Origin: Burkholderia ambifaria
GTDB lineage: Bacteria; Pseudomonadota; Gammaproteobacteria; Burkholderiales; Burkholderiaceae
DNA length: 64,000 nucleotides
Assembly: GCF_001443045.1 (NCBI RefSeq)
Contig: NZ_LKPJ01000015.1
Span: forward strand, 135,916 to 199,915
Direction of reading: 5' to 3'
Shown piece by piece: positions 1-7,459 of this stretch. Under the pieces are notes generated by a model. It did no database searches. It was not told the DNA's origin and saw nothing but the letters and a program-made list of their open reading frames with translations. Both the position numbers and the translations under genes were made by a program. Position 1 is the stretch's first letter; each line of letters begins with the position of its first letter.

Positions 1-1211
1 TGGTCGCCTTCCGGGTTCGCGCGCAGCGCGTCGAACACTTCGAGAATCAGGCGGCCGATCTCGCGGAACTCCGCGACGCCGAAGCCGCGCGTCGTGCCGG
101 CCGGCGTGCCGAGGCGGATGCCCGACGTGACGGTCGGCTTCTCGGTGTCGAACGGAATGCCGTTCTTGTTGCAGGTGATGCCCGCACGCTCAAGCGCCTG
201 TTCGACCGGCGCGCCCTTCAGGCCCTTCGGGCGCAGGTCGACCAGCAGCAGGTGGTTGTCGGTGCCGCCGGTGACGAGGTCCACGCCGCCCGCCTTCAGC
301 ACTTCGCCGAGCGCCTGCGCGTTCGCGAGCACGTTGTCGATGTAGGTCTTGAAGTCCGCGTGCAGTACTTCGCCGAACGCGACGGCCTTGCCGGCGATCA
401 CGTGCATCAGCGGGCCGCCCTGCAGGCCGGGGAACACGGCCGAGTTGATCTTCTTCGCGATCTCTTCGTCGTTGGTCAGCACGAAGCCGCCGCGCGGGCC
501 GCGCAGCGTCTTGTGCGTGGTCGACGTGACGACGTGCGCGTGCTCGACCGGGTTCGCATGGCGGCCGGCGGCGATCACGCCCGCGATGTGCGCCATGTCG
601 ACCATCAGCTTCGCGCCGACGCTGTCGGCGATCGCACGGAAGCGTGCGAAGTCCAGCGCGCGCGGGTAGGCGGAGAAGCCGGCGATGATCAGGCTCGGCT
701 TGTGCTGGTGCGCGAGCTCTTCAACCTGGTCGTAGTCGATCCGCATCGTGTCGCGGTTCACGCCGTACTGCACCGCATTGAACCACTTGCCCGACAGCGC
801 CGGCTTCGCGCCGTGCGTCAGGTGGCCGCCTGCGTCCAGCGACATGCCGAGCACCGTATCGCCCGGCTTCGCCAGCGCGAGCATCACCGAGCCGTTCGCC
901 TGCGCGCCCGAATGCGGCTGCACGTTCGCGTAGCCCGCGTTGAAGATCTGCTTCACGCGCTCGATCGCCAGCGCCTCGACCTCGTCCGCGAATTCGCAGC
1001 CGCCGTAGTAACGCTTGCCCGGATAGCCTTCCGCATACTTGTTGGTCAGCACCGAACCCTGCGCCTCCAGCACCGCGCGCGACACGATGTTTTCCGACGC
1101 GATCAGCTCGACCTGCGACTGCTGGCGCTCGAGTTCCTTCAGGATGGCGCTGCGCACCGGCGCGTCGCGCTCGGCAAGGGGCTGCGAGAAGAAAGGCTGG
1201 GTGTTCGACAT
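1..1211 (-). CDS. glyA: Serine hydroxymethyltransferase (3' end outside window)
   Basis: This PLP enzyme interconverts serine plus tetrahydrofolate with glycine plus 5,10-methylene-tetrahydrofolate in the cytoplasm. The N-terminus reads MSNTQPFFSQPLAERD, and the family landmarks follow in order: IASENIVS, the KRYYGG loop, HSGAQAN, MVDMAHIAG, and the PLP-binding lysine in STTHKTLRGPRGG at about residue 234. About 403 residues are visible of a family length near 415-420, so only the extreme C-terminus is missing, cut by the window edge. The gene is divergent from a GbdR/SouR-type AraC regulator. With sarcosine oxidase, sdaA and fdhA in the same window, this is probably the catabolic copy that joins glycine and methylene-THF from sarcosine into serine. 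That role is inference; the enzyme identity is clear. Confidence 0.96.
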   Translation of the reverse strand, partial: MSNTQPFFSQPLAERDAPVRSAILKELERQQSQVELIASENIVSRAVLEAQGSVLTNKYAEGYPGKRYYGGCEFADEVEALAIERVKQIFNAGYANVQPHSGAQANGSVMLALAKPGDTVLGMSLDAGGHLTHGAKPALSGKWFNAVQYGVNRDTMRIDYDQVEELAHQHKPSLIIAGFSAYPRALDFARFRAIADSVGAKLMVDMAHIAGVIAAGRHANPVEHAHVVTSTTHKTLRGPRGGFVLTNDEEIAKKINSAVFPGLQGGPLMHVIAGKAVAFGEVLHADFKTYIDNVLANAQALGEVLKAGGVDLVTGGTDNHLLLVDLRPKGLKGAPVEQALERAGITCNKNGIPFDTEKPTVTSGIRLGTPAGTTRGFGVAEFREIGRLILEVFDALRANPEGD

Positions 1212-1489
1212 AGTGCGTCCGTGACGAAGAATAAAGGGCATGAAACCGAAGCTCGAGGCCCGCCGTACCTGGGTTTCCAGCGCGTCCAGTGCAAGGCTGC
1301 CGACGGCTCTATTCTTGTCGTTCGGATTTTCGACGGATTGATGAATTTAGACGCGTTCTTTGCCTTTTCCGCCATGCACGTCCGTTTTGTACAAGTGACC
1401 GGTCGTGCTTTTTCGGATGACCGACCAAACCGCCGGTTGCCGTTCACCTATGGACAGGCACTTTGCCGGTGCCGGTGTTGCGCGTCCGG

Positions 1490-1523
1490 GGTGCAGCGCA
1501 GCCCGGTTACGGTGCAGCGCAGC
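1490..1523. promoter_or_regulatory. 13-bp direct repeat with 21-bp period (AraC-type operator candidate)
   Basis: GGTGCAGCGCAGC occurs at 1490-1502 and again, identically, at 1511-1523. Start-to-start distance is 21 bp, two helical turns, the arrangement usual for AraC-family half-sites bound on one DNA face. It lies between glyA and the adjacent AraC-type regulator. That the regulator binds here is inference. Confidence 0.45.
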
Positions 1524-1535
1524 ATCGGCCGGACG

Positions 1536-1566
1536 CCCATATGACGTATGGGGCTAGGGTTTAGCC
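1536..1566. promoter_or_regulatory. Two adjacent dyads upstream of the AraC-type regulator
   Basis: The first dyad is CCCATA, five bases, TATGGG (1536-1552). Directly after it comes GGCTA, five bases, TAGCC (1552-1566). They sit about 95-125 bp upstream of the regulator start and could be operators or part of its promoter. The function is unknown. Confidence 0.35.
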
Positions 1567-1660
1567 GTATGGCACGCTTGTTGCGCTCGCTCACACAATA
1601 CGGTAGCCCGATGCGTGCCTCTCGGGCCAAAAGCTATTAGAGATTCAAGGAACGCCCCCC

Positions 1661-2686
1661 ATGTCGCCCGACCGCACAGCGTCGCTGTCCCACTTCGCGT
1701 TCATGCCCCTGCCGAACTTCACGATGATCGCGTTCACGAATGCGATCGAGGTGCTTCGGATGGCGAACTACCTGAGCGGGCAGCCGCTCTACCGCTGGTC
1801 GCTGATCAGCCCGGACGGCGGTCCGGTCACGGCGAGCAACGGACTCACGGTCGACACGGGCCCGGCCGAATGCGTGGGGCAGCCGGACATCGTTTTCGTA
1901 TGCGGCGGCGTTGACGTGCAGCGCGCGACGACGCCCGCCCATCTGTCGACGCTGCGTCGCTTCGCGCGCTCCGGGATTCCGCTCGGCAGCCTGTGCACTG
2001 GCACCTATGCACTCGCGAAGTCGGGGCTGCTCGCGGGCTACGCGTGCGCGATCCACTGGGAAAACATGTCGGCGCTGAAGGAAGAGTTTCCGGATACGCG
2101 CTTCCTGAAGGAACTGTTCGTGGTCGACCGCGACCGCATCACGTGCACGGGCGGCGTCGCGCCGCTCGACATGATGCTGAACCTGATCGCCGCGCGCGTG
2201 GGCACCCCGCGCGTCACGCAGATCGCCGAGCAGTTCATCGTCGAACACGTGCGCGACACGAGCGCGCAACAGCGGATGCCGCTCGTCGCGCGGCTCGGCT
2301 CGGCGAACAAGTCGCTGTTCGAAGTGATCTCGCTGATGGAGAACAACATCGAGGAGCCGCTGTCGCGCGAGGAACTCGCGCGGCTTGCGAACATGTCGCA
2401 GCGCCAGCTGCAGCGCCTGTTCCGCGAGCATCTCGGGATGACGCCCACGCACTATTACCTGACGTTGCGGCTGCGCCGCGCGCGCGAGCTGCTGTTGCAG
2501 ACCGACATGTCGATCATGCACATCACGATGGCGTGCGGCTTCCAGTCGGCGTGCCACTTCAGCAAGAGCTATCGCGATGCGTTCGGCGTTGCGCCGACGC
2601 GCGAGCGCCGCAAGCAGATCGCGCCGCTCGCACAGGGTGCCGCGGCCGGCGGGCCGGCCTTTCCGGCCCGCGTGATCCACGCGTGA
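1661..2686 (+). CDS. GlxA/GbdR-type AraC-family transcriptional regulator
   Basis: The protein has 341 residues. Residues about 10-190 form a DJ-1/PfpI (class I glutamine amidotransferase-like) sensor domain with the nucleophile-elbow motif GSLCTGTYALA and the VVDRDRITCTGGVAPLDMML segment typical of GbdR, SouR and CdhR regulators. Residues about 225-330 hold two complete AraC HTH motifs (SREELARLANMSQRQLQRLF and MHITMACGFQSACHFSKSYR). In Pseudomonas, GbdR responds to betaine and dimethylglycine and SouR to sarcosine. Divergence from glyA and the sox operon in the window make control of glycine-betaine or sarcosine catabolism the best guess. I cannot tell GbdR from SouR by eye, so no symbol is given. 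Confidence 0.85.
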   Translation: MSPDRTASLSHFAFMPLPNFTMIAFTNAIEVLRMANYLSGQPLYRWSLISPDGGPVTASNGLTVDTGPAECVGQPDIVFVCGGVDVQRATTPAHLSTLRRFARSGIPLGSLCTGTYALAKSGLLAGYACAIHWENMSALKEEFPDTRFLKELFVVDRDRITCTGGVAPLDMMLNLIAARVGTPRVTQIAEQFIVEHVRDTSAQQRMPLVARLGSANKSLFEVISLMENNIEEPLSREELARLANMSQRQLQRLFREHLGMTPTHYYLTLRLRRARELLLQTDMSIMHITMACGFQSACHFSKSYRDAFGVAPTRERRKQIAPLAQGAAAGGPAFPARVIHA

Positions 2687-3237
2687 TGCGCACGGCACGA
2701 TAAAGAACATTCAGTCTTGAAAACTGAGGCGGAGAAGTTGCGAAAGCGTGGCAGCGAACGCTACGCAGAGGATTTGACTTCTCGGCGCGATGCTTTCGCG
2801 CCACTTCTCCTGACGGTAGTACGGCTGTAGCGGCCTATTTCCCGTTTCCTGATGCCCCCCGGTAAAAGAAGGCGATCGCCGTGGTTCTGGGGACATCGCG
2901 CCGAACAGTGCCGTCCGTCGACGCGTGGCAATCTCCAGGAGCAAAAAATCCGCGTCCCTCACGCGGTCTCTTCCGCTGTCACCCGGCACGCCGATGGGCG
3001 CCATCATCCCATCATGCCTTCGCCGCGGGCTTAGCGTCGCCTCATCTCGTGCGCAGCATGCAGCTTGATCCGTGATTGAGCACTCATCGGCCACCTCACG
3101 ATTTCCTACGTCACGCCATCTCGAATTTCAGTCCTTTGTTCGAAATCCAAACCAAAAATCATACTCGTCCAATAGATAAGCCGATCGTTACCGGCGACCG
3201 TTCATAGCTCGTCCATCCATAAAAAATATCCGAGCTT
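2687..3237. other. 551-bp non-coding stretch before the accessory island
   Basis: There is no convincing gene: reading frames on both strands are short, arginine-rich and lack ribosome-binding sites. The first 110 bases hold an RNA-like structured element (listed separately). The last 130 bases become clearly AT-richer, leading into the lower-GC island, and probably carry its promoter. I looked for transposase remnants and recognised none. Confidence 0.6.
2711..2810. other. Structured element: hairpin plus branched stem
   Basis: First comes a hairpin TCAGT / ACTGA (2711-2727). Then a long imperfect stem pairs GGAGAAGTTGCGAAAGC (2731-2747) with GCTTTCGCGCCACTTCTCC (2792-2810). The 44 bases enclosed contain two further short self-complementary segments (AGCG/CGCT near 2753-2762, AGAGG/CTTCT at 2767-2782), giving a branched, cloverleaf-like fold. 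It follows the AraC-type regulator by 24 bases. It could be a terminator region, a small RNA or a MITE-like repeat; the sequence does not decide. Confidence 0.4.
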
Positions 3238-3900
3238 ATGACAGAAAAAAAACGGGCCGATTGTCCGTATTTTCTTCACTCTTCGATCCAGCTTTACGCG
3301 ATGGTGAAGCAGCTACACCACACGCACATCTGTACACCCGACGCAGTCGATCCGATGTATAGCAGCAACATGCAAATGATCTGCACGAACGATCCGTTCA
3401 TTTGCACCTACCTTTCGCTCCTTGATGCGGTCATGGGTTCCCGAACCCTTGCGCGCGACGACGCCCCCTTCTGGCCAATCGATTTCCGGCAAGTCGATAC
3501 CCGTCATTTCATGGAACAGCACGGCCGACTATTGGTCGCCGTGAACTACGCCTATGGGGCGATCGGAGGCCGGCTGGCGGTTTCCGATACGGGTCATCCG
3601 TTGATGACCTACGCCTTTGCATCCTTCAACGTGCCAGCCGAAAATCGCGACCACTTCACCATCCGTTTCCCCGACAGCGTGGTCGAACGAGTTGAAACCG
3701 CCTATGCGCGGGCCGGACTATCCGGGTTCAACAAGACGCTCGACATGATGGATACGTGGACCGCCGGTCAGATAACCGATGCAGAGGCCGAAGCGTTAGC
3801 ACATATGCCGCCGACCGTCGTGGTTGAAGGCGTAGCGATCGATCAATACGCAATCTATGACCCCGAGTCAGCCGACTGGGTCTTTACCAACTTCGATTGA
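3238..3900 (+). CDS. Hypothetical protein, first gene of the PAAR/metallopeptidase island
   Basis: The 220-residue product is not recognised. It has no signal peptide, no clear membrane segment and no catalytic motif that I can name. The N-terminal 45 residues are rich in His, Cys and Met, followed by a more regular alpha/beta-looking body. The ATG chosen has only a weak GAG upstream; in-frame Met codons at 22, 39 and 46 are alternatives. It ends 10 bp before the PAAR gene, and that gene's Shine-Dalgarno (GAGGAAA) overlaps this stop codon, so the genes are probably co-transcribed. By position it might be an adaptor, chaperone or accessory factor for the PAAR-delivered effector. This is inference from neighbourhood only. 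Confidence 0.6.
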   Translation: MTEKKRADCPYFLHSSIQLYAMVKQLHHTHICTPDAVDPMYSSNMQMICTNDPFICTYLSLLDAVMGSRTLARDDAPFWPIDFRQVDTRHFMEQHGRLLVAVNYAYGAIGGRLAVSDTGHPLMTYAFASFNVPAENRDHFTIRFPDSVVERVETAYARAGLSGFNKTLDMMDTWTAGQITDAEAEALAHMPPTVVVEGVAIDQYAIYDPESADWVFTNFD

Positions 3901-3910
3901 GGAAACGACC

Positions 3911-4462
3911 ATGAGGCGACGAGCAGTCAGGAATGGCGACCCGACGACAACGGGTGGTGTCGTCATCGCCGTTACGTCAACGATGTTCAACCACGGCAAA
4001 CAGGTCGCGCTGGATGGCGACAAGGCGACATGCGGAAATTGCGAAGGGGCGTTCCTGATAGTGGGCGGTGCACAGCGCATGACTCACCACGGGCGATGTG
4101 TTGCGCTGGAGGGTGACGCCGTACTCTGTCCATGCGGGAAAAACCGACTGATCGCGGGTAGCGACAGCACAATTTTTTACGGAGGTGGCAGTTACCGTAA
4201 TGCAGCGAGCCCGTTCGCCGCGCGCTCAGCATTTGAGACGACCCGACACGCGCCCGCATCGGACATCCATGACGAACAATACGTATTGCGCGATGCAGAT
4301 AGCGGGCGACCGCTCGCGAATGTCCGATATCGGATTCTCCTATCATCCGGAAAGGTATTTTCCGGCGTGACAGACGCAACAGGACACACGCAGCGGGTTA
4401 CGTCCGCGCATGCGGAATCGCTCAAGTTCGAGATTGCAAGGAACAGAAATGCCAAATTCTGA
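3911..4462 (+). CDS. PAAR-domain type VI secretion spike protein with C-terminal linker domain
   Basis: The product has 183 residues. Residues about 10-105 form a PAAR domain: GGVVIAVTSTMFNHGKQVALDGDKATCGNC, a second GxxVALEGD repeat, then CPCGKNRLIAGSDSTIF, with the paired cysteines common in Burkholderia PAAR proteins. Residues about 125-180 (DEQYVLRDADSGRPLANVRY... VTDATGHTQRV) match the short beta-rich module often found after PAAR or VgrG cores in Burkholderia. PAAR proteins cap the VgrG spike and carry effectors. Strong ribosome-binding site GAGGAAA. The last 14 bp overlap the next gene, so cargo and spike are translationally coupled. No vgrG, hcp or tss gene is in the window, so this is an orphan module that would use a secretion machine encoded elsewhere. 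Confidence 0.9.
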   Translation: MRRRAVRNGDPTTTGGVVIAVTSTMFNHGKQVALDGDKATCGNCEGAFLIVGGAQRMTHHGRCVALEGDAVLCPCGKNRLIAGSDSTIFYGGGSYRNAASPFAARSAFETTRHAPASDIHDEQYVLRDADSGRPLANVRYRILLSSGKVFSGVTDATGHTQRVTSAHAESLKFEIARNRNAKF

Positions 4463-5126
4463 TGACGATTACGTGTTGGTACACGATACCGCCACGACGA
4501 ACACGACGCCTGGCTCCAAAGTGCAGGTCGATATCAACACAACGCCAATATGCCCGAACATGAGCAATGAGCAGTTCGCCGAGATTGCTATGCACGCATG
4601 CGATGCGGCAATCGTCCTCATCAAGGATCGCATTGCTGCGGTAGCTCGATGGGATGCGAATGAACAAGCGCGCGCCACAACCTATTTTGGACGTGCCGAC
4701 GCACAGATTCGCAGCACGTTATCTTCCGGGCTACCACGATTGCTTGCCGCAATGCAAGAGCTGGTTCCGGAAAAAATTGTCCGATGGGATAGTAAAGTTA
4801 GCAAAAGTCCAACTTGCGCAATCGTGCCGGACAACGGCCGAAATCACGCCGCCGTGTGTAAACCCGACTCTCATAAACGAGTCATTGCCATCTATTCGAA
4901 ATTTTGCAGTGATTCATTCGGTGAACTGTATCACGCATCGAAAATAAAGGTGCTGATTCACGAATGCACACATTACACCGACACATTCAACTCCGAAGAC
5001 ATCATATACGGAGACACGGAAATCGGAATGAAAGTATTTGCGATGCAGAATCCGGAGAACGCCATCACCAACGCTGACAGCATCACTGGATACATTTCAA
5101 CCTTCGACAAAATAATTAGACCATGA
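4449..5126 (+). CDS. M35-like (Lys-specific metallo-endopeptidase) probable type VI effector
   Basis: The product has 225 residues and no signal peptide. The C-terminal half carries the aspzincin signature: HECTH at residues 171-175 (zinc ligands and catalytic Glu), followed by EDIIYG with Asp184 in the place of the third ligand of the GTxDxxYG motif, and then NADS at 208-211, which is conserved in peptidyl-Lys metallopeptidases of family M35. The first 70 residues match nothing I recognise. It overlaps the PAAR gene by 14 bp and its stop is fused (ATGA) to the next, exported product. PAAR-peptidase-exported protein order is the classic cargo/immunity layout, so I infer a toxin delivered to the periplasm of rivals. 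The base composition is much poorer in GC than the chromosome. The target substrate is unknown. Confidence 0.8.
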   Translation: MPNSDDDYVLVHDTATTNTTPGSKVQVDINTTPICPNMSNEQFAEIAMHACDAAIVLIKDRIAAVARWDANEQARATTYFGRADAQIRSTLSSGLPRLLAAMQELVPEKIVRWDSKVSKSPTCAIVPDNGRNHAAVCKPDSHKRVIAIYSKFCSDSFGELYHASKIKVLIHECTHYTDTFNSEDIIYGDTEIGMKVFAMQNPENAITNADSITGYISTFDKIIRP

Positions 5127-5611
5127 ACAGAAATTCGTTCAAATCCTACGTTGCGGCCTGCCTTTTCACGCTGTCGCCGGTTCTATCCGGCACCGCGACT
5201 GCATGTACGATAGGCGAGGAAGCGCAGGTGCAATTCCCATTCAACACAACCACATTTTCCAATGCAGACAGAATAGCAATAGCGAATAGCGTTATTGAAG
5301 CAAAAAAATGGCCCGACGTGGAAATTCAAGCGACCGTAATTTCTGGCGCCTACATCAAAGAAAAGAATGTTGAGGAATTGAAAGACGCTCGCGCCGAAAA
5401 TGCGAAATTGTATTTGCAGCAGCTTGGCATAAGCGCCGATCACATCTTGATCGACAAAAAAACCTTTACCGATGAAATGGTGGTAAAGCAGCCCGACGGC
5501 ACCGTCAACGTTCATCAGATGATCGTTGAATTGACGCCGATCTGTAAAGGCAGCTGCGCATGGATGTGTGACGACCCGCTTGTGGTGCCGCGAAGCAAGG
5601 CCATCAATTGA
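5123..5611 (+). CDS. Exported protein, OmpA-like fold, probable immunity to the metallopeptidase
   Basis: The product has 162 residues. An N-terminal signal peptide (SYVAACLFTLSPVLSGTATA) ends just before Cys28; ATAC is a poor lipobox, so either a lipoprotein or an ordinary AxA cleavage is possible. The mature part resembles an OmpA/MotB C-terminal domain: a beta strand with VQFPFNTTTFSNAD, then a long central segment with LKDARAENAKLYLQQLGISADHI, which mirrors the 'xxRAxxVxxYLxxxGI' helix of that fold. Four Cys near the C-terminus (CKGSCAWMC) plus Cys28 could form disulfides. Coupling by ATGA to the peptidase gene and periplasmic targeting support an immunity role. That is inference; an OmpA-like immunity is not something I know to be described. 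Confidence 0.65.
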   Translation: MNRNSFKSYVAACLFTLSPVLSGTATACTIGEEAQVQFPFNTTTFSNADRIAIANSVIEAKKWPDVEIQATVISGAYIKEKNVEELKDARAENAKLYLQQLGISADHILIDKKTFTDEMVVKQPDGTVNVHQMIVELTPICKGSCAWMCDDPLVVPRSKAIN

Positions 5612-6046
5612 CGACAATAGAATGGTACGTCCGCGTATGCGAACATTCATATCCCCGCGCCGACAGCATTCCAGGGTACGTCGTCAATGGTGACTAAACT
5701 CCTCACCGCCATCGCGCTCACGCTGAGCCGCGCACGTGTAGCATTCGCATGTGGCCGTCCCTCGAACATGCCTGCCCATTACATCGGCATTGTTTTCGAT
5801 ACCGATTCGATACCTAAGACGCACTGACGTTACACGCCGCATTTACCAGCCCGCGCAAAGCGGGGCGTCTTCTTTGCGCGCTTGCAGCGCCTTTGTCTGT
5901 GTCTTCCTTCGTCCGGTCAGTCCATGGCCCGCGATCCAGGGAACGCACATCCACCGGTTTCCCCGAAAATCGAGATACCGGAATCTGCTACGTGTGAGCG
6001 ATCGCTGCAGCAATGGGGCCGGCATAAGACTGCTTTCAGCTCGCGC
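5612..6046. other. 435-bp intergenic region after the effector island
   Basis: It holds a possible truncated exported ORF (listed separately) and a hairpin with a perfect 9-bp stem, CGCGCAAAG (5852-5860) against CTTTGCGCG (5872-5880), which could end transcription of the island although no T-run follows. Nothing else is evident. Confidence 0.5.
5687..5827 (+). pseudogene. Short exported ORF, possible truncated immunity paralogue
   Basis: The 46-residue frame starts MVTKLLTAIALTLSRARVAF, a signal-peptide-like stretch, then reaches a Cys (ACGRPSN) and a strand-like YIGIVFDTDSIP before stopping. The order signal peptide, Cys, 'V/I-x-F-D/N-T' strand repeats that of the preceding exported protein (TACTIGEEAQVQFPFNTTTF). 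It therefore looks like the 5' remnant of a second, diverged copy. No good ribosome-binding site is visible. It may equally be chance. Confidence 0.3.
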
Positions 6047-7459
6047 TTACGATCCCCACACCTGCATTTCGTCGAGCGAGTAACCCCACTGCGTCGCGCG
6101 CTTCGTGCCGAGCATCCGCACGTAGCGCCCCTGCGCGTTCAGGCTCGGCAGCGTGACGTGGCCGTACGACACGCCGTTGTTCGTCGAATAGACCGTCGTC
6201 CAGTTCGCGTTGTCGTTCGACGTCTGGATCTGGTAGACGAGCGCGCCCGCGTCCCAGTAGAGATCGACGCTGCTGATCTGCTTCACCGCGCCGAGATCGA
6301 CGGAGATCCATTCCGTACCGACGCCCGCGCCTTCCGGCGAATCCCAGCGCGTGCTCGTCGTGTTGCCGTCGAACGCCTTGTCCGGCGACAAAGACGCACT
6401 GTAGCTCGCCGATGCAGCGGCCGGATGCCCCTGCGACAACAGCGTCGGCTGCGCGGCGGCCGGGCCGCCGTAGTAGCTCGAGCCGAGCTTCGCCTTGGTC
6501 GCGTCCGCGTTCACGCCGAACTGCGACAGGCTCCAGCGCTGGCCGGTCGTCGCGTCGCCCACGTAAAGCTGGTAGCCGCCCGCCGTCGTCGACGAGAAGA
6601 ACACGTAGTTCGTGCCGCTCACCGGCGCCGGGTCAGAGTTGTTGCTCATGCAGTCGCTGATCGGCAGCGCGTTCGGCGTCGACGCCGGGTCCGCGGTTTT
6701 CGCATAGATCTGGTCCGCGCCACCTGTGTCCTTCCAGCGCGCATAGAACACCATGCCGTCGCCGCGCACGATCGGATAGTAGGTCTGCAGCCCGGCCGGA
6801 TGATCGAACACCGCGGTCGCGCCGGTCGCGATCGTGCGCTTCATCAGCCCCATGTTCGAACCGGTGCCCGTCGCGTAGTAGACGGCGCTCGCGTCCGGCG
6901 CGAGGAACGGCATCGAGTATTCGGCGCCGGCCGGCGCATTCGTCAGGCTCACGACCGACGTGAACACCGGGCCCGCGCTGGTGTACGACAGCGTGCCCTG
7001 CTTCACGTCGCCGTTCTGCTTGAACACGAGCGTCTTGCCGTCCGCGCTGAACTTCGGATCCTCGTTGCGCGTCGCGCCCGTGCTGTTCGTCAGGTTGACG
7101 GGCGGCGTGCCGGCGCCGAGCTGCAGCATGAACACGTTCCATGCGCCGTTGCTGATACCCATGAACGCGAGCCACTTGCCATCGGGGCTGAACACGCCGT
7201 TCATCGGATCGGTGATACCCCAGTTGCTCTTGCTCAGTTGCGTGAGCGTGTGGGCGGAAAAGTCGTACAGGAACAACTGACTCGTGCCGTCGCCGTACTT
7301 GACATAGCTGTGATAGACGAGCTTGCCGGTGAGTGCGGCAGGAAACGACGTGTTGGATTGAGTCGGGGGATTGCTGATGCAGGCCGCTGCGGCGGCGCCG
7401 CTGAACAGGTCGAGGGCGATGCCGGCCACGAGGCCCGCGACGAGGAACTTCGATTTCAC
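6047..7459 (-). CDS. Secreted beta-propeller (PD40/TolB-like) protein with C-terminal discoidin domain
   Basis: The product has 470 residues. The signal peptide is residues 1-26 (ending GAAAAAC). Residues about 50-320 contain TolB/PD40-type propeller blades, seen as repeats such as NGVFSPDGKWLAFMG and DPKFSADGKTLVFKQ. Residues about 335-470 form an F5/8 type C (discoidin, CBM32-like) domain: SPDKAFDGNTTSTRWDSP, EWISVDLGAVKQISSVDLYW, and a C-terminal RYVRMLGTKRATQWGYSLDEMQVWGS. Such domains bind carbohydrate or surface ligands; no catalytic site is apparent, so an extracellular or periplasmic binding role is likely. The start is GTG with GGAAG nine bases upstream. It is monocistronic and convergent with the effector island. 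Confidence 0.85.
   Translation of the reverse strand: MKSKFLVAGLVAGIALDLFSGAAAAACISNPPTQSNTSFPAALTGKLVYHSYVKYGDGTSQLFLYDFSAHTLTQLSKSNWGITDPMNGVFSPDGKWLAFMGISNGAWNVFMLQLGAGTPPVNLTNSTGATRNEDPKFSADGKTLVFKQNGDVKQGTLSYTSAGPVFTSVVSLTNAPAGAEYSMPFLAPDASAVYYATGTGSNMGLMKRTIATGATAVFDHPAGLQTYYPIVRGDGMVFYARWKDTGGADQIYAKTADPASTPNALPISDCMSNNSDPAPVSGTNYVFFSSTTAGGYQLYVGDATTGQRWSLSQFGVNADATKAKLGSSYYGGPAAAQPTLLSQGHPAAASASYSASLSPDKAFDGNTTSTRWDSPEGAGVGTEWISVDLGAVKQISSVDLYWDAGALVYQIQTSNDNANWTTVYSTNNGVSYGHVTLPSLNAQGRYVRMLGTKRATQWGYSLDEMQVWGS

Larger units (their letters stand above)
1212..1660. promoter_or_regulatory. Divergent glyA / AraC-regulator intergenic region
   Basis: This 449-bp gap must carry the promoters of both divergent genes. 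It contains no convincing gene. It holds a 13-bp direct repeat and two short dyads (listed separately) clustered in the half nearest the regulator gene. I could not assign -35/-10 boxes with confidence. Confidence 0.6.

Noticed and set aside
252..1544. A 430-codon open frame on the plus strand across glyA
   Set aside because: It is the antisense shadow of glyA in high-GC DNA: Arg/His/Val-rich, with no family pattern, and the minus strand encodes a clear serine hydroxymethyltransferase.
2711..3094. 127-codon minus-strand frame, considered as a transposase or VgrG remnant
   Set aside because: No motif of either family is visible and no ribosome-binding site precedes it; the region is better described as structured non-coding DNA.
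4654..4947. 97-codon frame inside the metallopeptidase gene
   Set aside because: It lies in another frame within a gene that has HECTH and other family residues, with no start signal of its own.
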